Shown here: in pieces, positions 10,373-21,050 of the stretch
Position numbering within the stretch: position 1 is the stretch's first letter
How the letters are laid out: each line of letters starts with the position of its first letter
Assembly: GCF_000699445.3 (NCBI RefSeq)
Contig: NC_067196.1
Coordinates: forward strand, 27,731,116 to 27,795,115
Origin: Schistosoma haematobium
Taxonomy: Eukaryota; Platyhelminthes; Trematoda; Strigeidida; Schistosomatidae
Reading direction: 5' to 3'
DNA length: 64,000 bases
Notes under the pieces: model-generated
Database searches by the model: none
Told to the model about the DNA's origin: nothing
Seen by the model: the letters and a program-made list of their open reading frames with translations, nothing else
Translations under genes and position numbers: made by a program

Positions 10373-13300
10373 CTGAATTGATTGTACGGAAATAATTGCG
10401 TCTGTTTTGTTATCTGATTGAAACTTTTTCAACTAAAGGTTGAATATTTGTATTTCACCAAAATCTAGGAAAAAGTTTATTTATACAATAACCGAAATAC
10501 TGTGTTCGAAATTATGTCTTATTCTGTACATGTCTATTTGCTTTAATTTGTTTAAAGTAGTAGTTTCACATGTTTAGAACAGCTTCTGATGTATTTCAAA
10601 TTCGTTTAATTTCTGTCAGAAGTATAAATATATATGCACTATGGAAATATATACTTTTGAATCAAGAGTAAAATTACTGATTAATTCAATGTGTTAATTG
10701 TTTAAACTAAGTTTTGACAGAATTCAATGATTCTTTCTTTCAGTATGCATCCAGGTAAGTTTTATTATGTATTCACTTAGTTTTGATATTTTTCAGTATA
10801 AAATTTAGGTTGTAATTATTTAAATGCTATTTTTAATTAATAAAAAGAGTGATATTTATTTATTAATTGTATTGTATTTCAGTCGCAAGATAGATTTTGT
10901 CTTCCTAATAGTTGGAGGGCTGGATCAACAGAATCGGAAGTATGATTTTGATGAGTGCGTACGTTTTATAAAGTAGTAATCCTTGAATTCACTAATTACT
11001 TAATGTTTTGAATTGTGCAGCAAATATCAGGACATAACAACATATTTACACATAGGTCTCTCAACTTTTATATATGCTTTTTATACTGACGAGTCTCTAC
11101 ACTATAATATACATCAGTAAATGCTGAATAAAAAGTAGCATAGACTCTGGAAGACAGTTGTATTTTAATTGTTGAATACAAAATTTATTGCTTACCGATC
11201 ACTGAGTGGCAGTCAATGTCATATTGTTTAGTGCTTACTGCTGATCGAATCCCGCTGTACAGGTCATAATATGATTAACCTAAATGAATTTTCATTTCAG
11301 TAGACGCTTGTCATTAGGAACAAAGTTTACAACGGTAAATGATATTCACTGCTAATTACAGCCATAATACCTGAGATTTCAAACGATCGTAATAGTTGCT
11401 TGTCATCTTTAATGATTCAATCTAGCTAAGTAACTCCACAGTTGGTTGTTGTGTGCTTTATTTGTTATATCATTCAGTGAAACCTGGAACCCAGTACAAC
11501 TACTATACTGTCAATTTTAAACTAAATTCACATATACCACTACACACTTTTGAACCATTTATTCAACTACCTGAAATGTTATGGATTTTATTCATGAATA
11601 AATGAACTAATCTCTTAATACATCAATGCTATTTATTATTGTAGAAAACTAGTTAAATCTTTTGAAGTAGCTAAATTATTAAGTATAACGATTTTTGAGT
11701 TAACTGTTTGGTATTGCACGAAAATAATTTTTACGTTCAATTATTACAAAATTATAAATATGATTGAACCTTGGTTGTTTACTTTCATATTCTAATGTAT
11801 ATTCGCATGTGATTACCACGCAAGATTCCAAATAAATCACTAAAGGTTGAATTCCCGATAAAGTTTATACTGAACAAAGTAGCTACGTTATATATGAAAG
11901 TGTATCAAGCTTAATATTAAAGTGGATATTTATAGTCACCTATTTTGGTGAATATTATTATTGTTTGAAACTGAAATGAGCAGAAAAATTATTAATCACT
12001 TATTTAATTCAAAGTGAAAATATCTTTGTTTTGATTGTTTCATTAAATTGTCCTCAGTACGGATTTAATTAATCCCGTAGGTAAAAGTTAAGTTAATAGG
12101 TAATTTCAAGATTGTTATACCTACTTCAGCTGAGGAATCATTCAAAATTAAGGAACACTGAGAAGCTGTTCTGTTTTAGTTTGAGACTATACGTCTATGA
12201 ACACATCAATGAGTGATCATAAAATATTTAGTGTAATACTGAGCGTACTACTTAAAAATATTGTGTGTACGTTAAATGGGTTAGATAATCAACTTCAACC
12301 ATTCGACAGTATAAAATTAGTCTACGATAAAAACTGTTTCACAGTTGCTATAATAAGAAACTAATCTGTAAACGTGTACTTACGGTCGACTAATGTCAAA
12401 ATAAATTCTCATGTTTATAATAAAATGTGACTAGTGGTGTAATTGGAGCAGGCATTACTTGTTATACTGAATGGTCGTTGCGATATATGCGAAGAATTGA
12501 ATATATATCCGAAAATGCAGATGATTGGATTTAGTATCACTAATCTAAAAGTAATGCGCTCCTGAAAGATCTGAAATAATAGTAATATTTGAAAATAAAT
12601 ATAAAGTAATCGTGGGCAGTAATGAATTTTACTGTTTTTGTCAGCTAACATTTTATGTCTGATCTGTATCCTTAAACTTGTTTTGTTCTATTAATAATTA
12701 TATTCAAAATCTTCATTTGATAAGATTATTAAATTATTCTATGAATCATTACATCAAAAATTCGGTCAATTTTCTGTTTACAAAGATACAAATCATCTGA
12801 TATTTCTTACAACATACAGACGTAAAATTTGTATACCACTCATTATCGAGACAATTCAATAGGGAATAAAAACTTTCATGGTGTAACTTAGTGATTATTG
12901 AATTTAACAAAAAGAAAAACAATTCACTTCCATTTAAAAACTTTTTCATAATTTAAAACAATCCAAACTGTCTTAATCATTTTATCTAAATGTTTAAACC
13001 TACCATGTTTGATAAGAAATCAATGTGGATAGTTGAGAAACTAACATCGTAAAATAAGTGCAATAGAAGTTTGATATTAGCTACTTTAATCTTGCGTATT
13101 GATATTTGTCCTGTTACAAAGGAAAAAGGTTTTTTTGGTGAAATATTTCTTTTAAATGTTTTACATTATTTCTAGTCTAATGAAGCCATATAGATATATT
13201 CTTCCTAAGTTCATATCAAACGGTTGTGTGGAATTAATGTGTTAAATAAGTTCTGAAATTCGTATATAAATGATTTATATGATCTAGATAATGTGATTTT

Positions 13301-13504
13301 AATTTAAAAAATCAAAAGAAATTTCATTATGCAACATGGCATTAATTTTTTCCTTTGAGGTATTGAGTTTATAGAAACATATAGAAAGGATATATTTTGA
13401 TTGGTCTGGCTATTATATCTTGTTCGAAGCCTTCCAAAATAATCTATTTTATATTGCGATGAATAGTTTCACAATATTTAGGCGCCGAGTTCATGTGAGA
13501 CATT
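10373..13504. other. Long AT-rich region without recognisable gene
   Basis: About 3.1 kb with short ORFs only (for example 66-78 codons near 12415-12949), none resembling a family. No repeat partner was noticed in the window. Confidence 0.4.
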
Positions 13505-13640
13505 AAAGAGGAATAATGTATTTGTAAAATCTCAGAGAAAGAATTCGAAGTAAATCGAACGTTTCGTCTGGCAATCTGGTCCAAGCTTTTTCAAGGAAAA
13601 TATTTTCCTGAGATTTTACAAATACATTCTTCCTCTTTGA
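13505..13640. repeat. Inverted repeat enclosing a hammerhead-like remnant
   Basis: A left arm at about 13507-13535 (gaggaataatgtatttgtaa and on) is repeated in reverse complement at about 13606-13638 with few differences. The spacer on the minus strand contains 'cttgaaaaagcttggac' and then 'ccagacgaaacgttc'. This resembles the CTGAAGA...CGAAAC arrangement of hammerheads in Penelope-like elements, but the first core has decayed. I read it as a probable relic of a retroelement terminus. Confidence 0.4.
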
Positions 13641-14657
13641 TATTGGAACGTTTGAAATTTCAATTACGATATTACTTGTATAGTGATTTGTAATCTCGTT
13701 TATAATGATAATTTTCATTTTTACATGAATCCTCTGTTGAATATGTTTAATAATAGAAATCCGTCAGCTGGGTTCAGCTAATTAACAGTTGACAAAGCAA
13801 AAACTTATATTGGACAATGGCCAATTTCATACTGTCATGATCTCAACGCTGACCGTCTTTAATAAATAAATTAATGAAATTATCACTAAGTAGAGAGATT
13901 TGGCTTCAAGAAATACTAACTCATACGATTATGTTACACAATATCTTATCCTAAATTGCTGCTAAAAAAACACCCAATCACCTATGAACTAACATTTTTC
14001 ATCATATATTTCAATATATTATAGATACATCACACTACATACAACCCATTTCATTACTGTCTAGATTGATTTCTTCGTATATTTTCATTTTCACACAGTT
14101 GTTGCAGATATCTTTCACATTTCATAAATGTAAACAAATCTGGAAGATGAGAACAAACTAAAACGTTACTTATAAACTATGATTGAAATTAATCATGAAC
14201 TGGTTTAGCACAATTGTTAATGATAATTAAAAAGTCAATTTTCAAATGTTTTACCACTTTATCATGTACCTTCATACGATCATTTGTGTTTATTTACTTG
14301 TTTCATATAGAAATATCACAAAATTTATTTATTACTTATATAGAATAGATAAATTTTACTATAAAAATGATGCTTTGGTTTATCACTTTTGTTTTTCTAA
14401 TTTTCACTATTATTATTGAGATTATATTTTTTTCTTAAGTGAATTTAGATTTGTACAAGTAGATAATTTGAATAAATTTTTCACTTGAATTTTGAAATTT
14501 TTGTCAACTTTTTTAAATCTTTTTATTTGTTCAAATGTTTGTTTTCACTTCATATTTATGTATGTGTGTTTGTATGTATGTATGTATGTATGTATGTGTG
14601 CACTTTTTATCATGTGTATGAAATATGGAATATTTTCGTAAACACATTTTTATAACA
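13641..14657. other. AT-rich intergenic stretch with TGTA microsatellite
   Basis: No gene was recognised. A (TGTA)n microsatellite with interruptions lies at about 14562-14598. Confidence 0.5.
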
Positions 14658-14960
14658 GATGGGTTTTGTGGATATCATAGTAATTTCAGTAGTTAGGATC
14701 ATAAGTCAGTTGAAGCTAGACCACCATGAGAAAACTGAAGGCACTAGACGGCCGTTTCGTCCTATTGTGAGACTCCTCAGCAGTACGCACCCACGACTTC
14801 GAACCCAGGACCTACTGGTTTCGCGCGCGAGCGCTTAAGTTCTAGTGAGAAGTAGTGACCAGTGGAGTTCAACCAGATCTGTTGTAAGATAGTAACTCAC
14901 TGATGACGATGGTGGATGTGTCGCTTAATTTCGTGGATTAGTTGAAGTTAGACATTAAAA
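14658..14960 (-). mobile_element. tRNA-derived hammerhead SINE, copy S2
   Basis: The minus-strand unit ends at 14658 with the family terminus, which reads 'gggttttgtgga' on the plus strand and matches the end of S6. It carries a hammerhead segment at 14788-14741, and its tRNA-like half is interrupted: part of the region around the B-box has been lost and pieces downstream are rearranged. Diagnostic shared strings are 'agaccaccatgag' on the plus strand and the 'gactcctcagcag' core. Confidence 0.7.
14741..14788 (-). ncRNA. Hammerhead ribozyme-like motif in SINE S2
   Basis: The core reads CTGAGGAG, then stem TCT/GGA with one G-T pair and loop cacaata, then CGAAAC, GGCC and GTC. Stem I pairs actg with tagt, with wobble pairs at the ends. 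All invariant core bases are present. Confidence 0.6.
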
Positions 14961-15469
14961 TTTTTATAGCTTGAAACGACATTTAAATAATTTTTTTTTC
15001 TAATTAACTACTTGATAATTCATTTAGGTGTTATCAATTTTGTTTTTCTATGTTGTAAATATGAATGTAAATACAATTTAAAGGAAATTAAAAATATTAT
15101 TGAATGATGGATTTTCATAAGTATATTTGACTCAATAAATTTATCACTATTAACTTTGGTAGTCAAAAAGTAAACTGTGATTGAATACCAAATAAAGAGT
15201 AAAGATAATTATTAATATTAAATATCTGAATGTAAATATTTTAGGCTTTAGTATAGTATTTTAATTTTTTGGAATTTTTCTATTATTTCCAAATAAGGAG
15301 AGATTAGAGAACTGTAATTTCTTAAAAATACGCAATGGTCCAGTTGAAGATAATGATTTTAAATTTCGCTAAAACGTGTCACTTTACTTCTGAAGAAGCC
15401 AGATTATAAGTGAAGATAAGTTGGATGAACCTTGAAGAGAAATCTTTTATAGTAATCATTTTGTGTTAC
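14961..15469. other. Intergenic, nothing recognised
   Basis: AT-rich spacer between SINE S2 and RTE copy B; no ORF or repeat was recognised. Confidence 0.4.
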
Positions 15470-16655
15470 TTACTTACTAGCGTCTGTTACCCTCATAAAG
15501 GAGCATAGGTCGCTCACCAGCATTCTCTATCCAACTCTGTCCTGAGCAATCCTTTCCAATTGCTATTCATCTCTTTCACATCTGTTTCCAATACCAAACG
15601 CAGTGTGTTCTTTGGCTTTCCTCTTTTCTGTTCCCCTTCAGCAGCTCAAGTTAACGCTTACCTCGTCATGCAGTTTGATGATTTCCTCAATGTGTGTTCT
15701 ATCCACTTACAGCGTCTTTTCCTAATTTCCTATACAGATCTAAACTCGTTTGTCCTCTCTCATAGTGAGCTGTTGCTGACGGTATCCGGCCAACGATCAT
15801 TCAGTATATTGCATAGAGAACTGTCTATAAATACTTGTACCTTCTTGATGACGGATGGTTGTAGTAGTTCTCCACGTTTCAGCTCCATACAGTAGAATTG
15901 TCTTGACATTTGCATTTTGTATATTCTGAATTTTATATAAATTGACAGTTGTTTTCAGTTCCATACGAATACGGTTCTTGCTTCGCCAATCCTCGCCATT
16001 GAGTCCTCATTCGATCTTCCTTGTTCGTCGATGATACTACCCAGATACATGAAAGATCCCACCTCTTCCAGAGTTTCTCCATCAAGTGTGATTGAATTGG
16101 TGTTCTCCATGTTGTATTTGAGGATCTAGCTTTTCCTTTGTGCATGTTGAAGTAAATTGATGCAGAGACTGTTGCTACACTAGTTGTCTTGACCAGCACT
16201 TGTTGTTGCGTATGGGATAGAGGGATCACGTCATCTGCGAAGTCCGAATCATCTAGTTGCATTCAATCTGTCCATTATATTCCGTGCTTCCCTTCAGATG
16301 TCTAAGCCTTCACAATCCAGTCGACCACCGGAAGGAAGAAGAAGAAGAGGAAGAGTAGTGAGCCTCATTTGACTCCGGTTCTCACTTGAAATGAGTCTGT
16401 CAGCTGTCCTCCATTCACCATTTTGCATTGTAGTCTGTTGTACGAATTCCGTGTGACGTTGAAGATCTCACGTACTCCATAGTGTTGAAGAGAGTTCCAC
16501 AATATTCTCTTATTCACACTGTCAAATTCTTTCTCATAATCAATGAAGCTGATGTACAGTGACGATTTCTAATCAATTGATTGTTCGGCGATGATTCGTA
16601 TTGTCGCAATTTGGTTTGTGCACCACCGGTTCTCATAGAATTCATCCTGTTGTGT
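15470..16655 (-). mobile_element. RTE-clade retrotransposon, 5'-truncated (copy B)
   Basis: The element carries only the 3' part: RT motif A onward, the FADD box and the C-terminal connection. It is almost identical to copy A, with about 370 bp at 16262-16632 differing from 3062-3430 at only a few bases. It retains about 190 bp (15620-15810) that copy A lacks. Truncation at the 5' side fits incomplete target-primed reverse transcription. The same stop in place of the motif-B 'VRQGC' segment occurs in both copies. Confidence 0.82.
15933..16262 (-). pseudogene. RTE reverse transcriptase FADD fragment (copy B)
   Basis: The frame opens MQLDDSDFADDVIPLS, which is motif C of the RT. It then runs through a HKGKARSSNTT block and RWDLSCIWVVSS before leaving frame; the family's YLGSIIDE block is found in another frame. 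It is the twin of the copy A fragment at 3063-2767, and the first 95 residues are nearly identical. Not expected to be functional. Confidence 0.78.
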
Positions 16656-19399
16656 AATCAAATTCAAAATTAAGCGATGGTGATAATTTTGTGAATCAAT
16701 CACATGTGGTAGGTCAAAATATGGAAAACTTAGCGTTTACGTCTAACAAACTGACGCAAATTTTTTCAGAGAAACAAACTTAAATTAAAATTATCAAAGA
16801 CTATACAAGGTATAATAGCGAATATTCACTAAAAGCTTATCCAACCATGTTTAGATGTTTACATTTTTGTATCATATAAAATTTTATTCAATAATATGTG
16901 AATGTTTGTGTGTGTATGCCTGTATATTATTATTAACTAAAGCTTAGTAAACAAATGAAGCCTCTGTCTACGCTAAAAGTTATGTTAATCGGTTATTTTT
17001 ATTAAATCACTAATATACAAGGGAAAAGTTTGTTGGTCCAAGCGTGTGCAGACAAAGAACCTGTATATATTATGTTGTTGTGTTTATTATTAAACGTAAC
17101 TGGAAATATGTGCGATACGCCATGACTGGTTGAATAGGCAGGGGTTCATTTTTTGTTGCTGGTGGTTTAAACAGACAGGATAATAAGATCCGATTATCTG
17201 CCAATTATCAATTGACATGAGTTGGCTAAGTGCATTCGATCTACCGTGTTCAAACTGTTCTGATCAGCACATATATAAGAATCCCCTTTTTTTTAGCAAA
17301 TTGATGCCTATTTCCCTCTTATTTTAATCAGTTTTTTAGCTTGTCCCACTTTTGTGGGGAAATGTCTCTAGATTAGTGTCATGTAAAGACTGCTTCATTT
17401 TAATGACTATTTACATTATGAGCTGAAACCAACTGGTCAATACAACTAAGCAAGAATCACATACTATGTGCTGACCGATATTGAGGCTTGATTCTCAAAA
17501 AAATCTAGTAAAAAGTCATAAGATGTGGTCTACAGCTATGTGAAAAAAGGTTGATCTATAGTTATGAATGTATATACAGTATATGAAGTAAGTCCGTAAT
17601 GATTACCTTCATAAAGTTTTAAATATAAAATCTAGAGACAGAAAGCTAGTAATTGTTGTATTGACACATTAACTATAAAATGTAGTAGCAACTGTTATGG
17701 CATATCAAAAAGAAAAATATATTTCTATTTAAAACTTATTTTGATCTTATGTTTGGCTTATATATATATATAATACATCATTCTAACGAAGACACCTATG
17801 GAGAAAATACAGTTGTTCTCAGGTGGAAGCCTGCCTTTTGGCAAAATTCTCCCATTTTCTAACGACGAGAAGCGTACTACGCTCAAAAACTCCATTAAAA
17901 TCGTCCTTTTGAGCTATAAATCTTCCACATTATTCTAAACAATCATTCGTTAATGAGTGTTTAGTTAATATAATTTTATTTACTCAATAATCAATTTAAT
18001 TAGTTAAAATTGATTATTGATAAGATCTTCATACAAAGATTATAATCCATGAATGTTATTCTGACAAATTACTGGCCTGATAATAAATTGATGCTTTTAT
18101 CTCCCATACAAACGAATAATATCAACAATAATATTAAGGACATAACAATAAAATAACATTTTAATGTATCTATCATATGGTTATCAATAAAGATAATATC
18201 AATGAAAATTACTTTCGTTTCACATGAGAAAAATAATCACAACAGTAATCATATGATTTGATGTAATATTATAGCTAAGAGCTAAAATATTCAAAACAAA
18301 ATGGAACTTTATTATAGATTATGTCCATATTTGGGATATTCTTTAAGGAATTCAATTTTATACTTAATAGATTATACATTGCAAAAGTACTTTGGAGTGT
18401 TTTTTATTTATATATTTTTTTAGATGTTAATATTTCTAATTTAGGGGACTTTCAGGCATCAGATAATTTTATTATGGTTGTCATTGGGAATGATTATTGA
18501 TTGTAAGTGAATGAGAAAACTTTCAGATATAATTTATGTATGTTAAAAAAATTATACATCCTTCCTGCTAATGTACTTATGTGCATTCGTTTCATCCGTC
18601 ATGGAGCTGTGGATGTATATATTGTTTAAGAATCTCACAGTACCATAGAAAAATTTCCACGGTAATTCGTATTATTCAGTGGTTCTTGAAATGAAGTCAG
18701 TCCATGATGAATATTAATTTCAATGTGTGTAACCACTACAAACTTCTTATCCGTAATGTTCACTAATATATTCAATTCACAGAATATTTTATTCGCATTT
18801 TTTGTATTCTCCATTTGTTGAGAGGTTCATTCTACTCGTATTTTGTTTGGTTATATTAATCACTAATATATTCTATGAGATCATAATTTATGGACGACAT
18901 TTGAGCGACGTTAAAATGACCCTGAGGATGTCCACCTACTGACTAGGGCTAGATGATGGTTTCAAACCTGTGTGAAGGATAAGGATTGTGATTTACATTT
19001 GATGTTTATGGTAAGAAATAAGATTTAGGGTTTTCATCATGAATTGACATAAGTTTAAATGCCAAGACGTTATTTAACCAAATGAATAAAGAATTTCGCG
19101 CCGAAATCCTAGACCTGTTATCGTAAATCTGATTGGTTCGTCCATAAACTATAGTCTCGCCAAATATTTCACTTTCATCTTATGTAATCGAATAATAATT
19201 ATACTTTAATAATTATCGAGATAAATTCAGAAGTAAACAATAACATAACGTAACATTTATAGAACTTATTTTCAAGAAAAGCTCACAAAATGCATTTATT
19301 TTACCAGTATTCTTCATCCACTGAATTAAAATTAGCCTTCAAGTAAACTGTAAGTTTGCCTTATTTATTTAAAAATAATTCTGTCTTCTTTTGCAGAGA
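16656..19399. other. Long AT-rich region, mostly unassigned
   Basis: No gene was recognised. Patches around 17030-17400 and 17780-17940 are less AT-rich than their surroundings and could be decayed mobile-element sequence. The second contains a small ORF that is listed separately. Confidence 0.35.
17798..17938 (+). CDS. Small ORF of unknown function, 46 codons (doubtful)
   Basis: An ATG-initiated frame runs from 17798 to a TAA at 17936. Its product is rich in G, S, K and L, begins MEKIQLFSGGSLPFGK and contains an FSNDEKRTTLK stretch. The composition is more protein-like and less AT-rich than the flanks, which include a short TA run just upstream. No signal peptide, conserved domain, splice junction or neighbouring exon was recognised. 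It could equally be part of an unrecognised repeat. Confidence 0.15.
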   Translation: MEKIQLFSGGSLPFGKILPFSNDEKRTTLKNSIKIVLLSYKSSTLF

Positions 19400-20300
19400 A
19401 AGTGACAATTTATTATTTCACATTTATATCGACTCTTTTAACAAATGTTTCATCGCCTTTGATACTGATTTCTACCTCTTTGCATACCATAGAAATGAAT
19501 GAGCTTTTGTTTCGTGGTCTGTTGTTAACGGTCTCATACTTAACCCATATCAATATCAAACTGCTAACTCTAGCCTGAGACATGAACAGCACCTAAACAC
19601 CATGATGGGATCCCAAAAGGCTTGTGACATTGGAGATTCTTTGATAAACACAGTGTTGAACGTCGGTTGTCTTCGTGTTACCTTTTCCTCTAATCTCTCT
19701 TGGTCTTCTCATGTTTTACCTTTATCGAAGAAAGATTTCCGTCTAACTTACTACATTAAGAGGTTGCATGCCTTTGAGATTACCCGGCATTTACTCTTAC
19801 AATTTGTCAACTCTTGCATATTACCTATTATTCATTACTGTTCTCCATTATTCTTGATCCCGGGCTTTGGAGAAAAGAATTCGCTGTATTGCGGAGAGTG
19901 CTGAAGACAGTTAGCAGGGTGTATGGTGAATCTTTTGAGGTCATCATTAATATGGTTGTAGATAGACATCTCAAGTCTTGCAAACTCCTTGCAGGTGTTA
20001 TCTTATCTGATACTAACCATCCACTTTATTCAAACACTTTCCTTGGATATCTTCTTGTAGAACGAGACGTTGATACATTAAAATCTGTGCAATCAAGCAA
20101 CGGTATAATAGTTCTATAATACCTTATCTAGCAAATATACTTTGTGAAGGACAGGTTGGTAGAGTTGACCTAGTCAATAACCTGTATTCTTAAACATGTT
20201 TCTAGTTAAAAAGTTAGACAGATTCTAATTTGTCTGCCTTGTCCTTTTTTTTGTAAAAGAAACATACTGAAATACCTCGTGCTGAGAATTCTATATTGTA
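19400..20300 (+). mobile_element. CR1/Jockey-like non-LTR retrotransposon 3' end (decayed)
   Basis: Two overlapping frames (19602-19904 and 19814-20119) together read as the C-terminal end of a reverse transcriptase ORF. The blocks are 'LRVTFSSNLSWSSHV', 'INRLHAFEI'-like text, 'FVNSCILPIIHYCSPLFL' and 'VLRRVLKTVSRVYGESFE'. These are typical of the thumb and connection region of CR1/Jockey-type elements and differ from the RTE copies here. A frameshift near 19860 separates the two frames. The 3' end is AT-rich near 20300, without a clear tail. Confidence 0.65.
19602..20119 (+). pseudogene. Non-LTR reverse transcriptase C-terminal relic
   Basis: The first frame gives about 88 residues ending in the 'ILPIIHYCSPLFLIPGFGEK' block. 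The second begins inside it (MHITYYSLLF is out of frame) and from about residue 20 continues the protein with 'RRVLKTVSRVYGESFEVI' and 'VDRHLKSCKLLAGVILSD'. The catalytic palm lies upstream and is not preserved. One frameshift is enough to explain the break. Confidence 0.6.
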
Positions 20301-20589
20301 CCAGAATAAAATATTGAATAAAGCCATTAACAATAATATTTTATTCATGAATCATATTAAAAATATGCATATCATTTGTTAACAGGTTAAGTTGTCTCTG
20401 AATTAAAAACTTGAAATTCTCATAAGATTATATAAAATGAAATGACATTTATGCAAAATATGAAATGATACAAACAATTAAAAGGATGAATACGAGATTT
20501 AGTTTATAATACATCAAATCCACTAAAGTAAATCACTCTTTTATATTCAGTTATTCAGAGATTACTTGTATAATACTTCTTTTTTTTTC
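20301..20589. other. Intergenic, nothing recognised
   Basis: Short AT-rich spacer between the CR1/Jockey-like relic and SINE S3. Confidence 0.4.
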
Positions 20590-20647
20590 TTTTTGATTGA
20601 GATCATGAACCGATTAAAGTAAGACCACCACCTTTGGGAACCTGGAG

Positions 20648-20693
20648 GCACTGGACGGCCGTTTCGTCCTATTGTGGGACTCCTCAGCAGTGC
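20648..20693 (-). ncRNA. Hammerhead ribozyme motif, consensus core (SINE S3)
   Basis: Stem I pairs cactg with cagtg (five Watson-Crick pairs). The core CTGAGGA satisfies C-U-G-A-N-G-A. Stem II is GTCC/GGAC around cacaata, and CGAAAC is intact. A minimal stem III (AC/GT) closes GGCC, and cleavage is expected after GTC. This minimal layout is that described for schistosome Sm-alpha hammerheads. Self-cleavage itself is inferred. Confidence 0.7.
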
Positions 20694-20956
20694 TCATCCA
20701 CGATCCCGCTCGCGGGATTCGAACCCAGGGCCTTCAGTCTCGCGCGCGAACGCTTAACCAAGTGGATCACTGAGCCAGCATCCAATGGTGATAGTGTCTA
20801 ACATAAACCAATCCACGAAATTGCGCGACCAACTTCCGTTGTAGTGAGGTAGATACTTGTCTCTACCCGACATGGATTAACTCCACTGGTTACGGCTTCT
20901 CACTAGGACTCCGAGAATTCCCTCACGAAGCTAGTCACTAGTGAACACATGTTGAT

Positions 20957-21045
20957 TACTAGTATAGGGTTTGTGGAGATTATTAATCAATCGGTTCATG
21001 ATATCAATCAAAAACTTAATAATCTCCACAAACCCTTTACTAGTA
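20957..21045. repeat. Near-perfect inverted repeat of SINE 3' terminus
   Basis: The arms 20957-20985 and 21017-21045 are 29 bp each with a single mismatch. Both contain the SINE terminal string 'agggtttgtggagatt' or its complement. The loop holds 'ggttcatgatatcaatc', the sub-terminal SINE sequence. Confidence 0.8.
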
Positions 21046-21050
21046 CTTCT

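Larger units (their letters stand above)
20590..21050 (-). mobile_element. tRNA-derived hammerhead SINE, copy S3, with fold-back end
   Basis: This is the best-preserved SINE. From about 20955 leftward on the minus strand it has the family head, a tRNA-like part with an A-box-like TGGTTAAGCG (20760-20751) and a perfect B-box-like GGTTCGAATCC (20725-20715). A consensus hammerhead segment follows (20693-20648), then the family 3' end. To the right, at 20957-21045, a second copy of the 3' terminus is present as an inverted pair: 29-bp arms with one mismatch. Confidence 0.78.
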
